Assembly: GCA_036488815.1 (NCBI GenBank)
Contig: DASXGX010000025.1
Span: 17,009-81,008 of the forward strand
Length of the DNA: 64,000 nt
Direction of reading: 5' to 3'
DNA from: Roseiarcus sp036488815
Lineage (GTDB): Bacteria > Pseudomonadota > Alphaproteobacteria > Rhizobiales > Beijerinckiaceae
A program made the translations under genes and the position numbers. The stretch's first letter is position 1. Each line of letters begins with the position of its first letter. Positions 27,095-36,453 of this stretch are shown here, in pieces. The notes under the pieces are model-generated. The model had not been told where the DNA came from and did not search any database. It worked only from the letters and a program-made list of their open reading frames with translations.

Positions 27095-27788
27095 ACTGCT
27101 GCGCGTAGAGGGTCTGAGCGCGGGCTATGGCGAGGCGCGCGTCATCAGCAACCTCGACCTTAGCCTGGAGGACGGAAAATCCCTGGCCTTGCTGGGGCGC
27201 AACGGCGTCGGCAAGACGACCCTGATCAACGCGCTGATCGGCGTGACGACGCGCCATGCTGGCCGCGTCGCGTTGGCAGGGACGGACCTGACTGCGCTGC
27301 CGCCGCATATCCGCGCGCAGCGCGGGATCGGATGGGCGCCGCAGGAGCGCAATATCTTCCGGTCGCTCACCGTCGAAGAGAACCTCACCGCCGTCGCGAC
27401 GCGAGGCGCATGGAGCGTCGAACGCGTCTACGCGATGTTCCCCCGCCTTCGCGAGCGCCGTCGCAACATGGGGCGTCAGTTGTCGGGCGGCGAGCAGCAG
27501 ATGCTCGCAATTGGCCGCGCGCTTGTGCTCAACCCGAGACTCCTGTTGCTCGACGAACCGACCGAAGGCCTGGCGCCGATCATCGTCGACGAATTGCTGG
27601 CCGCGTTGCGCGATCTCGCCGCTGGCGGACTGTCGATGATCATCGTCGAACAAAAGCCGAAAAAGATCCTTCCCTTCACGGATCAGGCGATCATCCTCAA
27701 TCGCGGTATGATCGCGCACGCGGCGTCCAGCGCGGCGCTGTTGGCGGACCCCGCGGCGCTAGAAAGCCATCTCGCCGCGGCAAGCTAG
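27087..27788 (+). CDS. Branched-chain-type ABC transporter ATPase (LivF family)
   Basis: The 233-residue protein overlaps the LivG gene by eight bases. It has Walker A 'GRNGVGKTT', Q-loop 'WAPQERNIFRSLTVEENL', signature 'LSGGEQQMLAIGRAL' and Walker B 'LLLLDEPTEGLAP'. It completes the Liv-type importer and is the last gene of the catabolic operon. Confidence 0.92.
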   Translation: MAELLRVEGLSAGYGEARVISNLDLSLEDGKSLALLGRNGVGKTTLINALIGVTTRHAGRVALAGTDLTALPPHIRAQRGIGWAPQERNIFRSLTVEENLTAVATRGAWSVERVYAMFPRLRERRRNMGRQLSGGEQQMLAIGRALVLNPRLLLLDEPTEGLAPIIVDELLAALRDLAAGGLSMIIVEQKPKKILPFTDQAIILNRGMIAHAASSAALLADPAALESHLAAAS

Positions 27789-27817
27789 GGGTTTCGCGGA
27801 GCCGATCAGCGCGCTAC

Positions 27818-28627
27818 ATGCCTGGAATGATCCAGGCTGTTTCCGCCCTTCGACGCTTTTTGATCGCGCTTGGCGTCTTCGCGGCGTCGCTTGTCTACGG
27901 AGCCCTTCGGCCTGCGGATGCGCTCGATGTCGGGCCAAAGTCCCTGCCGCTGACCGTCGCGGGCGTGCCGGTCGAAATACCGGTAACCGGATCGCTCGAC
28001 GTGCATACGGATGCGGCCGTCATGGCGGTCAAGGCGTCGGCGACAGGAGATCTCCAATCCATCCAGGATCACGCTCTCGCCATCGCTAGGGGTCTGCGCC
28101 TTCCCAGCAACAATTGCGCGCACAAGGGCCTCAACGTCGTCGTCGACAGCATTGACGAGGCGACGATCGCGCCTCTCCACACAAGCGCGGTTGTTAGCCT
28201 GTCGGGACACGCGACCGTATGGGTTTGCTCGAAAATATTGGGAGCCCCTGTAAAGGCTCGGATTGCTTCCGATCACGTCAGCATTACCGCCCCGGTCGAG
28301 ATCGTCTTGCCGACCCCTCAGTCTATCGCCCTGCGCCTGTCGGGGCCGGCGACCATCAAAACCGGCGACAAGCTGACCACAGAGGCGGCGAGGGCGGTCG
28401 TCGGCGACGTGAACGCGGCTTTGACCGCGCAATTGAGCAAGCTGCTGGACTCCGGCCGCGCCCGCGCCGTCATGCCCCCGCTGCCGGGTCTCGATGCGAC
28501 GATCCAGAGCGCCGCATTCGCCCAGGATGGCCCGAGGCTGTTGGTGCGCGCCAGCGGCCACGCCACGATGACCAGCGCGGCATTTGCGAGCTTTCTAGGC
28601 TTCATTTCTCGTCCATCGCCCCGTTGA
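27818..28627 (+). CDS. Exported protein of unknown function
   Basis: The 269-residue protein has a signal peptide (hydrophobic 'FLIALGVFAASLVYGAL', then 'ADA'). The mature part is beta-rich with two cysteines ('NNCAHKG', 'WVCSKIL') that could form a disulfide. A repeated 'SGHAT' element occurs in each half ('VSLSGHATVWVC', 'RASGHATMTSAAF'). I do not recognise the family. It lies 29 bases after the LivF gene and could be co-transcribed, but nothing in it suggests transport or aromatic metabolism. Confidence 0.72.
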   Translation: MPGMIQAVSALRRFLIALGVFAASLVYGALRPADALDVGPKSLPLTVAGVPVEIPVTGSLDVHTDAAVMAVKASATGDLQSIQDHALAIARGLRLPSNNCAHKGLNVVVDSIDEATIAPLHTSAVVSLSGHATVWVCSKILGAPVKARIASDHVSITAPVEIVLPTPQSIALRLSGPATIKTGDKLTTEAARAVVGDVNAALTAQLSKLLDSGRARAVMPPLPGLDATIQSAAFAQDGPRLLVRASGHATMTSAAFASFLGFISRPSPR

Positions 28628-29027
28628 GCGACGCTCCCATCGTCGGGCGGCCCGCCGACTGGCGTCCTGACCAGCGCGGTTCGTGTGTACAAGCGGGCCG
28701 GTCACAGCGAGCCGCCGATACCTGTTCCGAAACGGGACGCATTCCTGAGCCCTTCCGCCGCTCGCCAAGGGAAAGAGATTCAAGCGGTCCCGTCGGCATT
28801 TCGGCGGAGGTCACGATTGCGTGACGACGTCACGAGGGGCGTCCCTCAGTGGTCGTTCATTCACATTGAATTCATTCGTCAATGAGGCTCGGCCTGCGCC
28901 CCTCGGCTCTCATTGCTGATTGATTCCACAGAGGGATCCGCACGCAGCGACAGAGTTGACCGCATCCAGTCCTTCTCCCTAAGGATAATACAAACGCTGT
29001 TCGGGGAACAGCAAGGCCGCCGCGCTC
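28628..29027. other. Intergenic region upstream of the polyketide synthase
   Basis: No credible gene is present in these 400 bases. The second half is less GC-rich, with 'aaggataatacaaacg' near 28980-28995 that could contain a -10 element for the synthase. I see no classical terminator for the preceding gene. Confidence 0.45.
28864..28884. promoter_or_regulatory. Inverted repeat CATTGA-N9-TCAATG upstream of the polyketide synthase
   Basis: A perfect 6-base dyad with a 9-base spacer lies in an AT-rich patch about 144 bases before the synthase start. The half-site spacing fits a dimeric helix-turn-helix regulator. No adjacent regulator gene is present, so the binding protein is unknown. Confidence 0.28.
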
Positions 29028-32000
29028 ATGCGGACCCCGGCCGGGCGACATGGGGGGATCGAAGGCTTGCGGGACGAAGTGGCCGTAGGGGGCGAGCGGA
29101 TCGCGATCGTCGGACGGGCATGCCGGCTGCCTGGCGCTCCTAGCGTAGCCGGTCTGTGGGATTTGCTCTCAGCGGGGCGTTGCGCGGTTTCGACAATTCC
29201 TCCAGACCGTTGGCGACTGGAGCGTCATGGCCACCCACGCCCGGCTGAACGCGGCCGCAGCTATAGCTGGGCTGCGGGTGTGCTGCCGGACATATGGGGA
29301 TTCGATCCGAGCGTCTTCGGCATTTCTCCTCGAGAAGCCGAACAAATGGATCCCCAACAGCGGCTCCTGCTCGAACTCGCGTTCGAGGCCTGCGAAGACG
29401 CCGGCTTCGCCGCCTCGCGCCTCTCGGGAACCCGCACCGGGGTCTATGTGGGGACCTCGGCGGCGGATTATTCCACCATCGGCTTCCACGACGCCTCCGT
29501 GGCCGACGGCTATTTCGCGACGGGCAACGCGCTTTCGGTCGTGGCGAACCGCCTTTCCTATATTTTCGATCTGCACGGACCGAGCCTTGCCGTCGACACG
29601 GCCTGCTCTTCCTCGCTGGTGGCGCTGCACGAGGCGGTGCAGGCTCTCGCCCGCGACGAGGTCGACGCGGCCTTGGTCGGCGGGGTCAACATCTTGGCGG
29701 GCCCCTTTGGGTTCATCACGTTTTCGCAGGCGACGATGTTGTCCCCGACGGGGTTGTGCCGCGCCTTCGCCGCGGGAGCGGACGGCTATGTTCGATCCGA
29801 GGGCGGCGTCGTCCTTGTGCTGAAGCGGCTCGATCGCGCGATCGCGGACGGGGATCGAATTCACAGCGTGATTTGCGCGAGCGGGGTCAATTCTGACGGG
29901 CGCACGAACGGCATTGCGCTGCCTTCGGAAGTTCGTCAGGCGGAACTCCTGCGGCAGGTCTACGATCGCGCCGCCATAGCGCCGGACTCGCTTGTCTACC
30001 TCGAGGCCCATGGAACCGGCACTCCCGTCGGCGATCCTGTCGAGGCGTCGGCGCTCGGCGCGGCGCTGGGACGACGGCGCGCCCGCCCGCTGCCCATCGG
30101 ATCGATCAAGACGAATATCGGTCACACCGAGCCGGCCGCGGGCTTGGCAGGGCTTCTCAAGGCGATGCTCGCGCTCGAACACGATCAAGCGCCGAGCTCG
30201 CTGAATTTCGAGACGCCCAATCCGAATATCGACTTCACGACACTGAACCTCGCCGTGACGGCCGAGCCGACCCGATTGCCGAGGGAGGGTCGTGACCGCT
30301 TCGCCGGAGTCAGCGCGTTTGGATTTGGCGGCACGAACGCCCATGTGGTCATCGGCGATCCGCCGGCGTTTCAACCAAGGACCGATGCTCGGCCGCGATA
30401 TCTCATGCTCTCGGCCCAAGGCGAGGACGCATTGCGAGCGTTGGCGGACGACTATGCGCGCCGTATTGCGCCGACTGATCCGGCCGAGACGGCCCGCCTG
30501 GTCGCAGCGACCGCCTATCGAAGAGAGCGCATGCGGGATCGCCTCGCGCTGCGCGCGGACGACGCGCCGGCTTTAAGTCGCGCGCTTCGCCAATTTGCCG
30601 ATTCGGGTCGTCTCGACGACAGCGCTGCGCGCGCGACCGCGGTGGACGGCGACGCATCCATCGTGTTCGTCTTTTCCGGCAACGGCTCGCAATGGCCACG
30701 CATGGGCCGCGCCGCTTACCGCAGCAATGCGGCCTTTCGAAACGCCGTTGCGGAGATCGACTCGTATTTCGCGCCCCTGGCGGGCTGGTCGTTGGCCAAG
30801 GAGTTGGATTCGCCGAACCCAATCGGCGATATTGGGCTGACCAGCGTCGCCCAACCCTTGATCTTCGCCATCCAGGCCGCGAGCGTGCGCGCTCTGGCGC
30901 AAATGGGCGTTCACCCGTCCATGGTGCTGGGGCACAGCATCGGTGAAGTCGCCGCAGCCGAAGCTGCCGGAATCCTATCCCTGGCCGATGCGGTGCGCGT
31001 CATCCATCATCGCAGTCGCCATCAAGAAATGACCAAGGACGCCGGCGGCATGGCGGTGGTCTTCGGACCGCGCAAGTCCGCCTACGAACTCGTCGCGGAA
31101 ATTCCGGGGCTCGCGATCGCGGCCAACAATTCGCCGAAATGCGTCGCGGTCTCAGGCCCCCTCCAAGCGCTGGACAAAATGGCGAAGGCCGCGCCGGCCC
31201 ATAAGCTTCGAACGCGCCGGCTCGATCTCGATTATCCCTTTCACAGCCCCATGATGTCGCCGGTGCGGCGACCTTTGCTCCAAGCTTTGGCCGATCTCAG
31301 GCCGATGGAGGGCTCGATCCCGTTCCTTTCGACGATCGCCGGCGACATCATGCCCGGCGGCGCCGCCGACGCGCTCTATTGGTGGCGCAATGTTCGCGAA
31401 ACCGTACTTTTTCAGGAGGGCGTCGAGCGCGCGGTCCGACTCGGCAAGGCCGTCTTCGTCGAGGTTGGTCCGCGCGCGACGCTCCAAGCGCACCTGAGGG
31501 AGTCCGTCGAGCATCTCGACGCCTCCGCTTTCATCGAGGTCGTTCTCGACGACAAATCCGAAGACGGCGACTGCGACCCCTTCGAGCGCTCCGTGATGCG
31601 CCTTCTCGCAGCCGGGGCCAAAGTCGAGCCGGATTTCGCGTTTGGGCCCGACCCGGGCGCGGGCGTCGAATTGCCGGCCTATCCATGGCGGCGGACGACC
31701 TACCGGTTCAGAGAGACGAGGGAGGCGACGGGAGCGTTCACGGTCTCGGCGTGGCACCCGCTGATCGGGGCGCGCGATCGTTCTGACTCGCTGGAGTGGC
31801 GCGCGACGCTGGATCCGGATCTGGTCCCCTCGCTTGCCGATCATCGGGTCGAAGGGCAGACGCTCCTGCCCGGCGCGGCTTTTGTAGAAATGGGCCTCGC
31901 GGTCGCGCGCGACTGGCTTGGCGAAGACTCGGCGGCGCTCAGCGGCTTCGAAATTCTTCAGCCGCTGGTCTTCGCCCCGAACGTGTCGCGCGAGATTCTT

Positions 32001-35000
32001 TGCCGGGTGTCGGCTCCCACGGCCACCATCGAAATCATGAGCCGTCCGCGACTGAGCAAAATTGCCTTCGCGCTCCATGCTCGCGGCAAAGTCATCCGCG
32101 AGCCGGGCTCGATCCTACGCATCGCGCCTCCCGCGATCCCGCCGGACGGAGCGGACAGCCAAGCGCTCTACGCCCGAGCGCTGCGAAGCGGCCTCGCGTT
32201 CGGCCCTGCATACCGCCAGCTTGCGCGCGCGGCCCGCACGGACGCCGCCACCATCGTCGTCGAGTTGACGGAGCAAGCAACCGACGCTCGTTTTGGACTG
32301 GATCCGGCGCGACTCGATTCTTGCTTCCACGGCCTTATTCTTCTGTTCGCAGGCGACGAGAATGGCGCGGGCGCCTTTCTGCCGACCCGCTTCGACGACA
32401 TTCGATTGGTCAGGCCTGGCGCGCGCCTCGCGCGCGCGACCATTCGACTCACGCGATGCGACGCTCGAGTCATCGTCGCGAACTTCGAGCTGTTCGACGC
32501 CGAAGGCCAGCTGGCGGCGACGTTGTGCGGCGTGCGTTATCAGGCCCTTCGCGGCGCCAGGGCCACGATCGGAGCGTGCGGCGTCGTCAAGTCTTGGATC
32601 CCGGCGACCGCCGAATTGAACGGCGTCGTGTCCTGGGGGGTCACGCTGGAGCGCTGGAAAGGCGAGCCGCCCGAGGAGGTTCGGCTGTCGCCGGAGGTCG
32701 TTCTTATAGAGGGATGGGCGACCGCAGCCGCCTTCGCGCTTGCGCAGAGTCTGGCCGAGAAGGGGCTGCTCGACATCGACGCGCTCGTGATCTCGGGCCG
32801 GCTGCCACCGGAGCGCCGACGTTGGGCTGAAAGGCTGTTCGTGGCGTTGGAGCAAAGCGGTCTCGTCGAGCGGTTCGGACCGACATTTCGTCTTGCCGGG
32901 ATTGAGGCGCCGACGCCGGATGCGGTCTTGCGCGCGCTCGCCGCGCAACATCCGCATCGCGCGCCGGAATTATTGCTCGCCGCTCGAATCGGCGCCGCTT
33001 TGCTTGATTACGGCGCTGCGACCGGCGCTCTGATCAGCGCGCCCGCCGCGGCGGTCGAGGCGTTCGAACAGCGCTCATATTCCGCAGTCGCCGCGGCGAA
33101 GGAACTCGGCGCTCGTCTCGAAGCCATCGCCGCCTCCACGCCGGGCCGGCAGGCGCTTCGCGTGGTGCATATCGGCTGCGGAGCCGGAATGTTGGAGGCG
33201 CTGGCCTTCGCCGCACGCCGCGAAGCGCGCCTGACGATTCTCGATCTCGATGCGCGCGCGCTCGAGCGGGCTCGTCTCGTCTACGGCGACGCCCCCGAGA
33301 CGACATTCTGCAATGATATCGCATCCTTGGCGAATTCCCATTTCGACGTCGTCGCAAGCGCGGGCGGGCTCTCTCGTGTCGGCCTCGACCGAGACGCGAT
33401 GACGCAGCTCGTCGAGAAGTGCGCCTCGCTGGCACTCCTCGTCGCCGTCGAGCCTGCTCCCTCGCTGTTCCGTGACCTCGTCTTTGGCCTCTCGGAAGCG
33501 TCGACCCACAACGGGGGCGAAGCCTCGCGCACGCCCGAGGCTTGGATCTCGGAATGCGCGCGTGCCGGTTTCGCGAGCGCCGACGCCCGTCTCGCCGATA
33601 TCGGAGGCGAACCGGCGGTGTTGCTCGTCGGCGAAGCGCCGACGAAAGCGGAAGGGCTCCCGCCGGCGGCGGAAGTCGTCGTGTTGCGCGACGATGGGGT
33701 CGCGAACGGATTTGCAGACGCCTTGGTCAGCGCCTTCGCCGCGCTCGGCGCGGCTTGCCGCTTGGTGAATACGGACGAAGAGGCGCTGCCGAAGATCGAA
33801 ACCTCGACGACGTTCGTTCTTCTCGTCGGCGAACGGACAGGGGACGCGGTTGCGCGGCTTTCGGCGCGTTGCCTGAGGATTAAGGAAACGGTGCTGTACC
33901 TCGCCTCCCAATCCTCTCAGGTCTTCGTGTCCGTCTTGGCGACGGACCGCCCCCTGGCCGAGGCGACCGCCGGCTTCGTGCGCACACTCGCCAACGAACT
34001 GCAATCGATCGCCTTTACGAGGGTCGAATGTTCCGTCGACTCGCCCGAGGTCGCGAGGCGGCTCGCCGCTTTGGCGCTATCGGGCACGCAGGAAACCGAC
34101 TTGGCGATCGAGCGCGACGGCGTCAAAGTCTTGCGGTATTCGCCTCCCGCCGCCCGTCTTGCGGCGCCGGCGGAATCGAGCGCGCAGGCGGTGCGGCTCG
34201 AGAAGGGCGCCGAGGGCGGCCTGGACCGATTGAGCTGGCGGCCAGCGGCGCGCGCCGCACCGGGACCGCGCGAGATCGAGGTCGAGGTCGTCGCGACGGG
34301 GTTGAATTTCCGCGACGTGATGTGGGCTTTGTCGGCTCTTCCCGATGAGATGCTCGAAGACGGCTTTGCCGGTCCGAGCCTGGGGCTCGAGTTCTCCGGC
34401 CGGGTCGCGCGAATCGGCTCCGCCGTGGAAACGCTTCGCATTGGCGACGAGGTCGTCGGCTTTTGCGGCGGCGCTTTCGCAAGCCATGTGACCGTCGATG
34501 CGGATCATGTCGCCCTGCTTCCGCTCTCCATCTCCCTCGATGCGGCGGCGAGCGTGCCGGTGGCGTTCCTCACGGCCTACTACGGGCTCGTAACTTGCGC
34601 CAATTTGCAACGCGGCGAATGGGTGCTGATACACGGCGGGGCAGGGGGCGTCGGTCTCGCTGCGCTGCAGATCGCGCTGTGGCGCGGCGCTCGAGCGATC
34701 GTCACGGCTGGATCGCTGGAAAAGCGCGATCTTGCCCGCGCTCTCGGCGCCGAATTCGCTTTCGACTCCCGCTCTGGCGCCTTCGTCGACGACGTGATGC
34801 GGGCGACCGGCGCGCGCGGCGTGTCGGTGGTGCTCAACTCGCTCGCCGGCGAGGCGATGGAGCGCAGCCTCGGCCTGCTCGAGCCGTTCGGCCGCTTCGT
34901 CGAGATTGGCAAACGAGACTACCTTGCAGACACTCCGATCGGATTGCGGCCTTTCCGGCGCAACTTGAGCTACTTTGGCGTCGACCTCGACCAATTGCTA

Positions 35001-36443
35001 CTCGCGCGGCCTGATTTGTCCCGTCGACTGTTCGAAGACGTGTTGGCGTTGTTCGCGCCCGGCGAACTTACGCCTTTGCCGTACGTCGTCTTTGGGCACG
35101 GCGAGATCGTCGAGGCGATGCGGCTCATGCAGCAAGCTGGCCACATTGGGAAGATCGTGGTTCGAGCGCCGCCCGTCGTCTCGGCGCCGCTGCGAGCGGG
35201 GCAGGGGCTGCCAATCGATCCCAACCGCACGCATCTCATAACGGGTGGGCTTGGAGGCTTTGGCCTCGCGACCGCGCGCTGGCTGATCGAACGGGGCGCG
35301 CGCCATCTTGTTCTGGTCGGCCGCTCCGGGGCCTCGACCGCGTCGGCTCGATCCGCCGTCGCGCAGATGCGAGCGTTGGGCGCGAGCGTGCGGGTCGAGG
35401 CGCGCGACATCGCCGACGCCACGGCGGCCGACGCGCTGTTTGACGATCTTGCGCAAACGATGCCGCCGCTCGGCGGCGTCATTCATGCCGCCATGACGCT
35501 CGACGATGCGATCGTCGCGAACCTCGACGAGGCTCGGCTGACCGCCGTCTTGCGCCCGAAGGTCGCCGGCGCCGCGAATCTCGACCGGCTGACCCGCAAC
35601 CTCCCGCTCGACTATTTCGTTTTGTTTTCTTCGGCGACCACGATCATCGGTAACCCGGGCCAGAGCGCTTATGTTGCGGCCAACGGGTTCCTGGAAGGTT
35701 TGGCGCGCCATCGTCGTGAGGCGGGGCTGCCGGCGCTCGCTGTGGCGTGGGGCGGCATTGCGGACGTTGGCGTGCTCGCGCAACAGAATTCGCTCCGCGA
35801 TTCGCTGTCGGCGCGCGCTGGCGTTACGACGATCGAAGCGCGGATCGCCCTCGACCTGATGTCCGAGGCTTTGACCGGCGGGACAAGCGACGACGGCTTC
35901 CTCGCAATCGCCGCGATGAACTGGTCGACGGCGCGGGCGCACCTTCCGCTTCTACGCACGCCGAGTTACTCTCGGCTGTGGAGCGACGGCGACGCCGGAG
36001 AAGCGGCGCGTCAGGAGGTGGTCAATCTTCGCGACCTCGGTGCGAGATTGCCCCCGGACCAAGCGCGGCGCGCTGTCGCCGACATCGTCGTCGAGGAAAT
36101 CGCCCGCATTTTGCGGCTGCCGAAACAGGATGTGAGCCGGTCAAAGCCGCTGTCGGAGATCGGTCTGGATTCCTTGATGAGCGTCGAACTCGCTCTGAGT
36201 GTCGAAGCGCGTTTTGGAATGGACGCCGGCGTGGGCGCCTCCTTGAGCGGATTCACCGTGACGGATCTTGCCGCGCATCTGTTGGCGGCCGGGGCGCAGA
36301 GCGACCAAGCATTCGCAATCGCCGAGGGCTTGGCGAAACGCCACTTGGGCGAAGGGGACTGGAAGGACGCCGCTCCGTTGATGACCGCCTTGGCGGAGAG
36401 GGGGATCGATTTGACCGGCGCGCCAGCTCTCTTATCCGGCTAG
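29028..36443 (+). CDS. Highly reducing iterative-type type I polyketide synthase (KS-AT-DH-MT-ER-KR-ACP)
   Basis: The 2471-residue single-module synthase has the following domains. KS (about 20-450) carries C193 in 'DTACSSS', H328 in 'HGTGTPVGDP' and H366 in 'NIGHTEP'. AT (about 545-850) carries S637 in 'GHSIGE'; 'YPFHS' hints at malonyl use. DH (about 905-1180) has H939 in 'HRVEGQTLLPG' and D1097. A SAM methyltransferase region (about 1290-1570) shows 'HIGCGAGML'. ER (about 1735-2045) has 'GLNFRDVM' and 'GGAGGVGLAA'. KR (about 2060-2250) has 'TGGLGGFG', 'LDD' and 'SAYVAAN'. ACP (about 2345-2420) has S2382 in 'GLDSLMS'. There is no thioesterase or reductase, so release needs another protein; the alpha-oxoamine synthase at 40540-41928 is the candidate. 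TTG (29067) and GTG (29079) starts are possible. A glycosyltransferase follows after 10 bases. Confidence 0.93.
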   Translation: MRTPAGRHGGIEGLRDEVAVGGERIAIVGRACRLPGAPSVAGLWDLLSAGRCAVSTIPPDRWRLERHGHPRPAERGRSYSWAAGVLPDIWGFDPSVFGISPREAEQMDPQQRLLLELAFEACEDAGFAASRLSGTRTGVYVGTSAADYSTIGFHDASVADGYFATGNALSVVANRLSYIFDLHGPSLAVDTACSSSLVALHEAVQALARDEVDAALVGGVNILAGPFGFITFSQATMLSPTGLCRAFAAGADGYVRSEGGVVLVLKRLDRAIADGDRIHSVICASGVNSDGRTNGIALPSEVRQAELLRQVYDRAAIAPDSLVYLEAHGTGTPVGDPVEASALGAALGRRRARPLPIGSIKTNIGHTEPAAGLAGLLKAMLALEHDQAPSSLNFETPNPNIDFTTLNLAVTAEPTRLPREGRDRFAGVSAFGFGGTNAHVVIGDPPAFQPRTDARPRYLMLSAQGEDALRALADDYARRIAPTDPAETARLVAATAYRRERMRDRLALRADDAPALSRALRQFADSGRLDDSAARATAVDGDASIVFVFSGNGSQWPRMGRAAYRSNAAFRNAVAEIDSYFAPLAGWSLAKELDSPNPIGDIGLTSVAQPLIFAIQAASVRALAQMGVHPSMVLGHSIGEVAAAEAAGILSLADAVRVIHHRSRHQEMTKDAGGMAVVFGPRKSAYELVAEIPGLAIAANNSPKCVAVSGPLQALDKMAKAAPAHKLRTRRLDLDYPFHSPMMSPVRRPLLQALADLRPMEGSIPFLSTIAGDIMPGGAADALYWWRNVRETVLFQEGVERAVRLGKAVFVEVGPRATLQAHLRESVEHLDASAFIEVVLDDKSEDGDCDPFERSVMRLLAAGAKVEPDFAFGPDPGAGVELPAYPWRRTTYRFRETREATGAFTVSAWHPLIGARDRSDSLEWRATLDPDLVPSLADHRVEGQTLLPGAAFVEMGLAVARDWLGEDSAALSGFEILQPLVFAPNVSREILCRVSAPTATIEIMSRPRLSKIAFALHARGKVIREPGSILRIAPPAIPPDGADSQALYARALRSGLAFGPAYRQLARAARTDAATIVVELTEQATDARFGLDPARLDSCFHGLILLFAGDENGAGAFLPTRFDDIRLVRPGARLARATIRLTRCDARVIVANFELFDAEGQLAATLCGVRYQALRGARATIGACGVVKSWIPATAELNGVVSWGVTLERWKGEPPEEVRLSPEVVLIEGWATAAAFALAQSLAEKGLLDIDALVISGRLPPERRRWAERLFVALEQSGLVERFGPTFRLAGIEAPTPDAVLRALAAQHPHRAPELLLAARIGAALLDYGAATGALISAPAAAVEAFEQRSYSAVAAAKELGARLEAIAASTPGRQALRVVHIGCGAGMLEALAFAARREARLTILDLDARALERARLVYGDAPETTFCNDIASLANSHFDVVASAGGLSRVGLDRDAMTQLVEKCASLALLVAVEPAPSLFRDLVFGLSEASTHNGGEASRTPEAWISECARAGFASADARLADIGGEPAVLLVGEAPTKAEGLPPAAEVVVLRDDGVANGFADALVSAFAALGAACRLVNTDEEALPKIETSTTFVLLVGERTGDAVARLSARCLRIKETVLYLASQSSQVFVSVLATDRPLAEATAGFVRTLANELQSIAFTRVECSVDSPEVARRLAALALSGTQETDLAIERDGVKVLRYSPPAARLAAPAESSAQAVRLEKGAEGGLDRLSWRPAARAAPGPREIEVEVVATGLNFRDVMWALSALPDEMLEDGFAGPSLGLEFSGRVARIGSAVETLRIGDEVVGFCGGAFASHVTVDADHVALLPLSISLDAAASVPVAFLTAYYGLVTCANLQRGEWVLIHGGAGGVGLAALQIALWRGARAIVTAGSLEKRDLARALGAEFAFDSRSGAFVDDVMRATGARGVSVVLNSLAGEAMERSLGLLEPFGRFVEIGKRDYLADTPIGLRPFRRNLSYFGVDLDQLLLARPDLSRRLFEDVLALFAPGELTPLPYVVFGHGEIVEAMRLMQQAGHIGKIVVRAPPVVSAPLRAGQGLPIDPNRTHLITGGLGGFGLATARWLIERGARHLVLVGRSGASTASARSAVAQMRALGASVRVEARDIADATAADALFDDLAQTMPPLGGVIHAAMTLDDAIVANLDEARLTAVLRPKVAGAANLDRLTRNLPLDYFVLFSSATTIIGNPGQSAYVAANGFLEGLARHRREAGLPALAVAWGGIADVGVLAQQNSLRDSLSARAGVTTIEARIALDLMSEALTGGTSDDGFLAIAAMNWSTARAHLPLLRTPSYSRLWSDGDAGEAARQEVVNLRDLGARLPPDQARRAVADIVVEEIARILRLPKQDVSRSKPLSEIGLDSLMSVELALSVEARFGMDAGVGASLSGFTVTDLAAHLLAAGAQSDQAFAIAEGLAKRHLGEGDWKDAAPLMTALAERGIDLTGAPALLSG

Positions 36444-36453
36444 GCGGAACGAG

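Noticed and set aside
33100..33700. Split of the polyketide synthase into two proteins at the methyltransferase region
   Set aside because: The frame is continuous from KS to ACP with no stop or internal ribosome site, and a methyltransferase between DH and ER is normal for highly reducing synthases.
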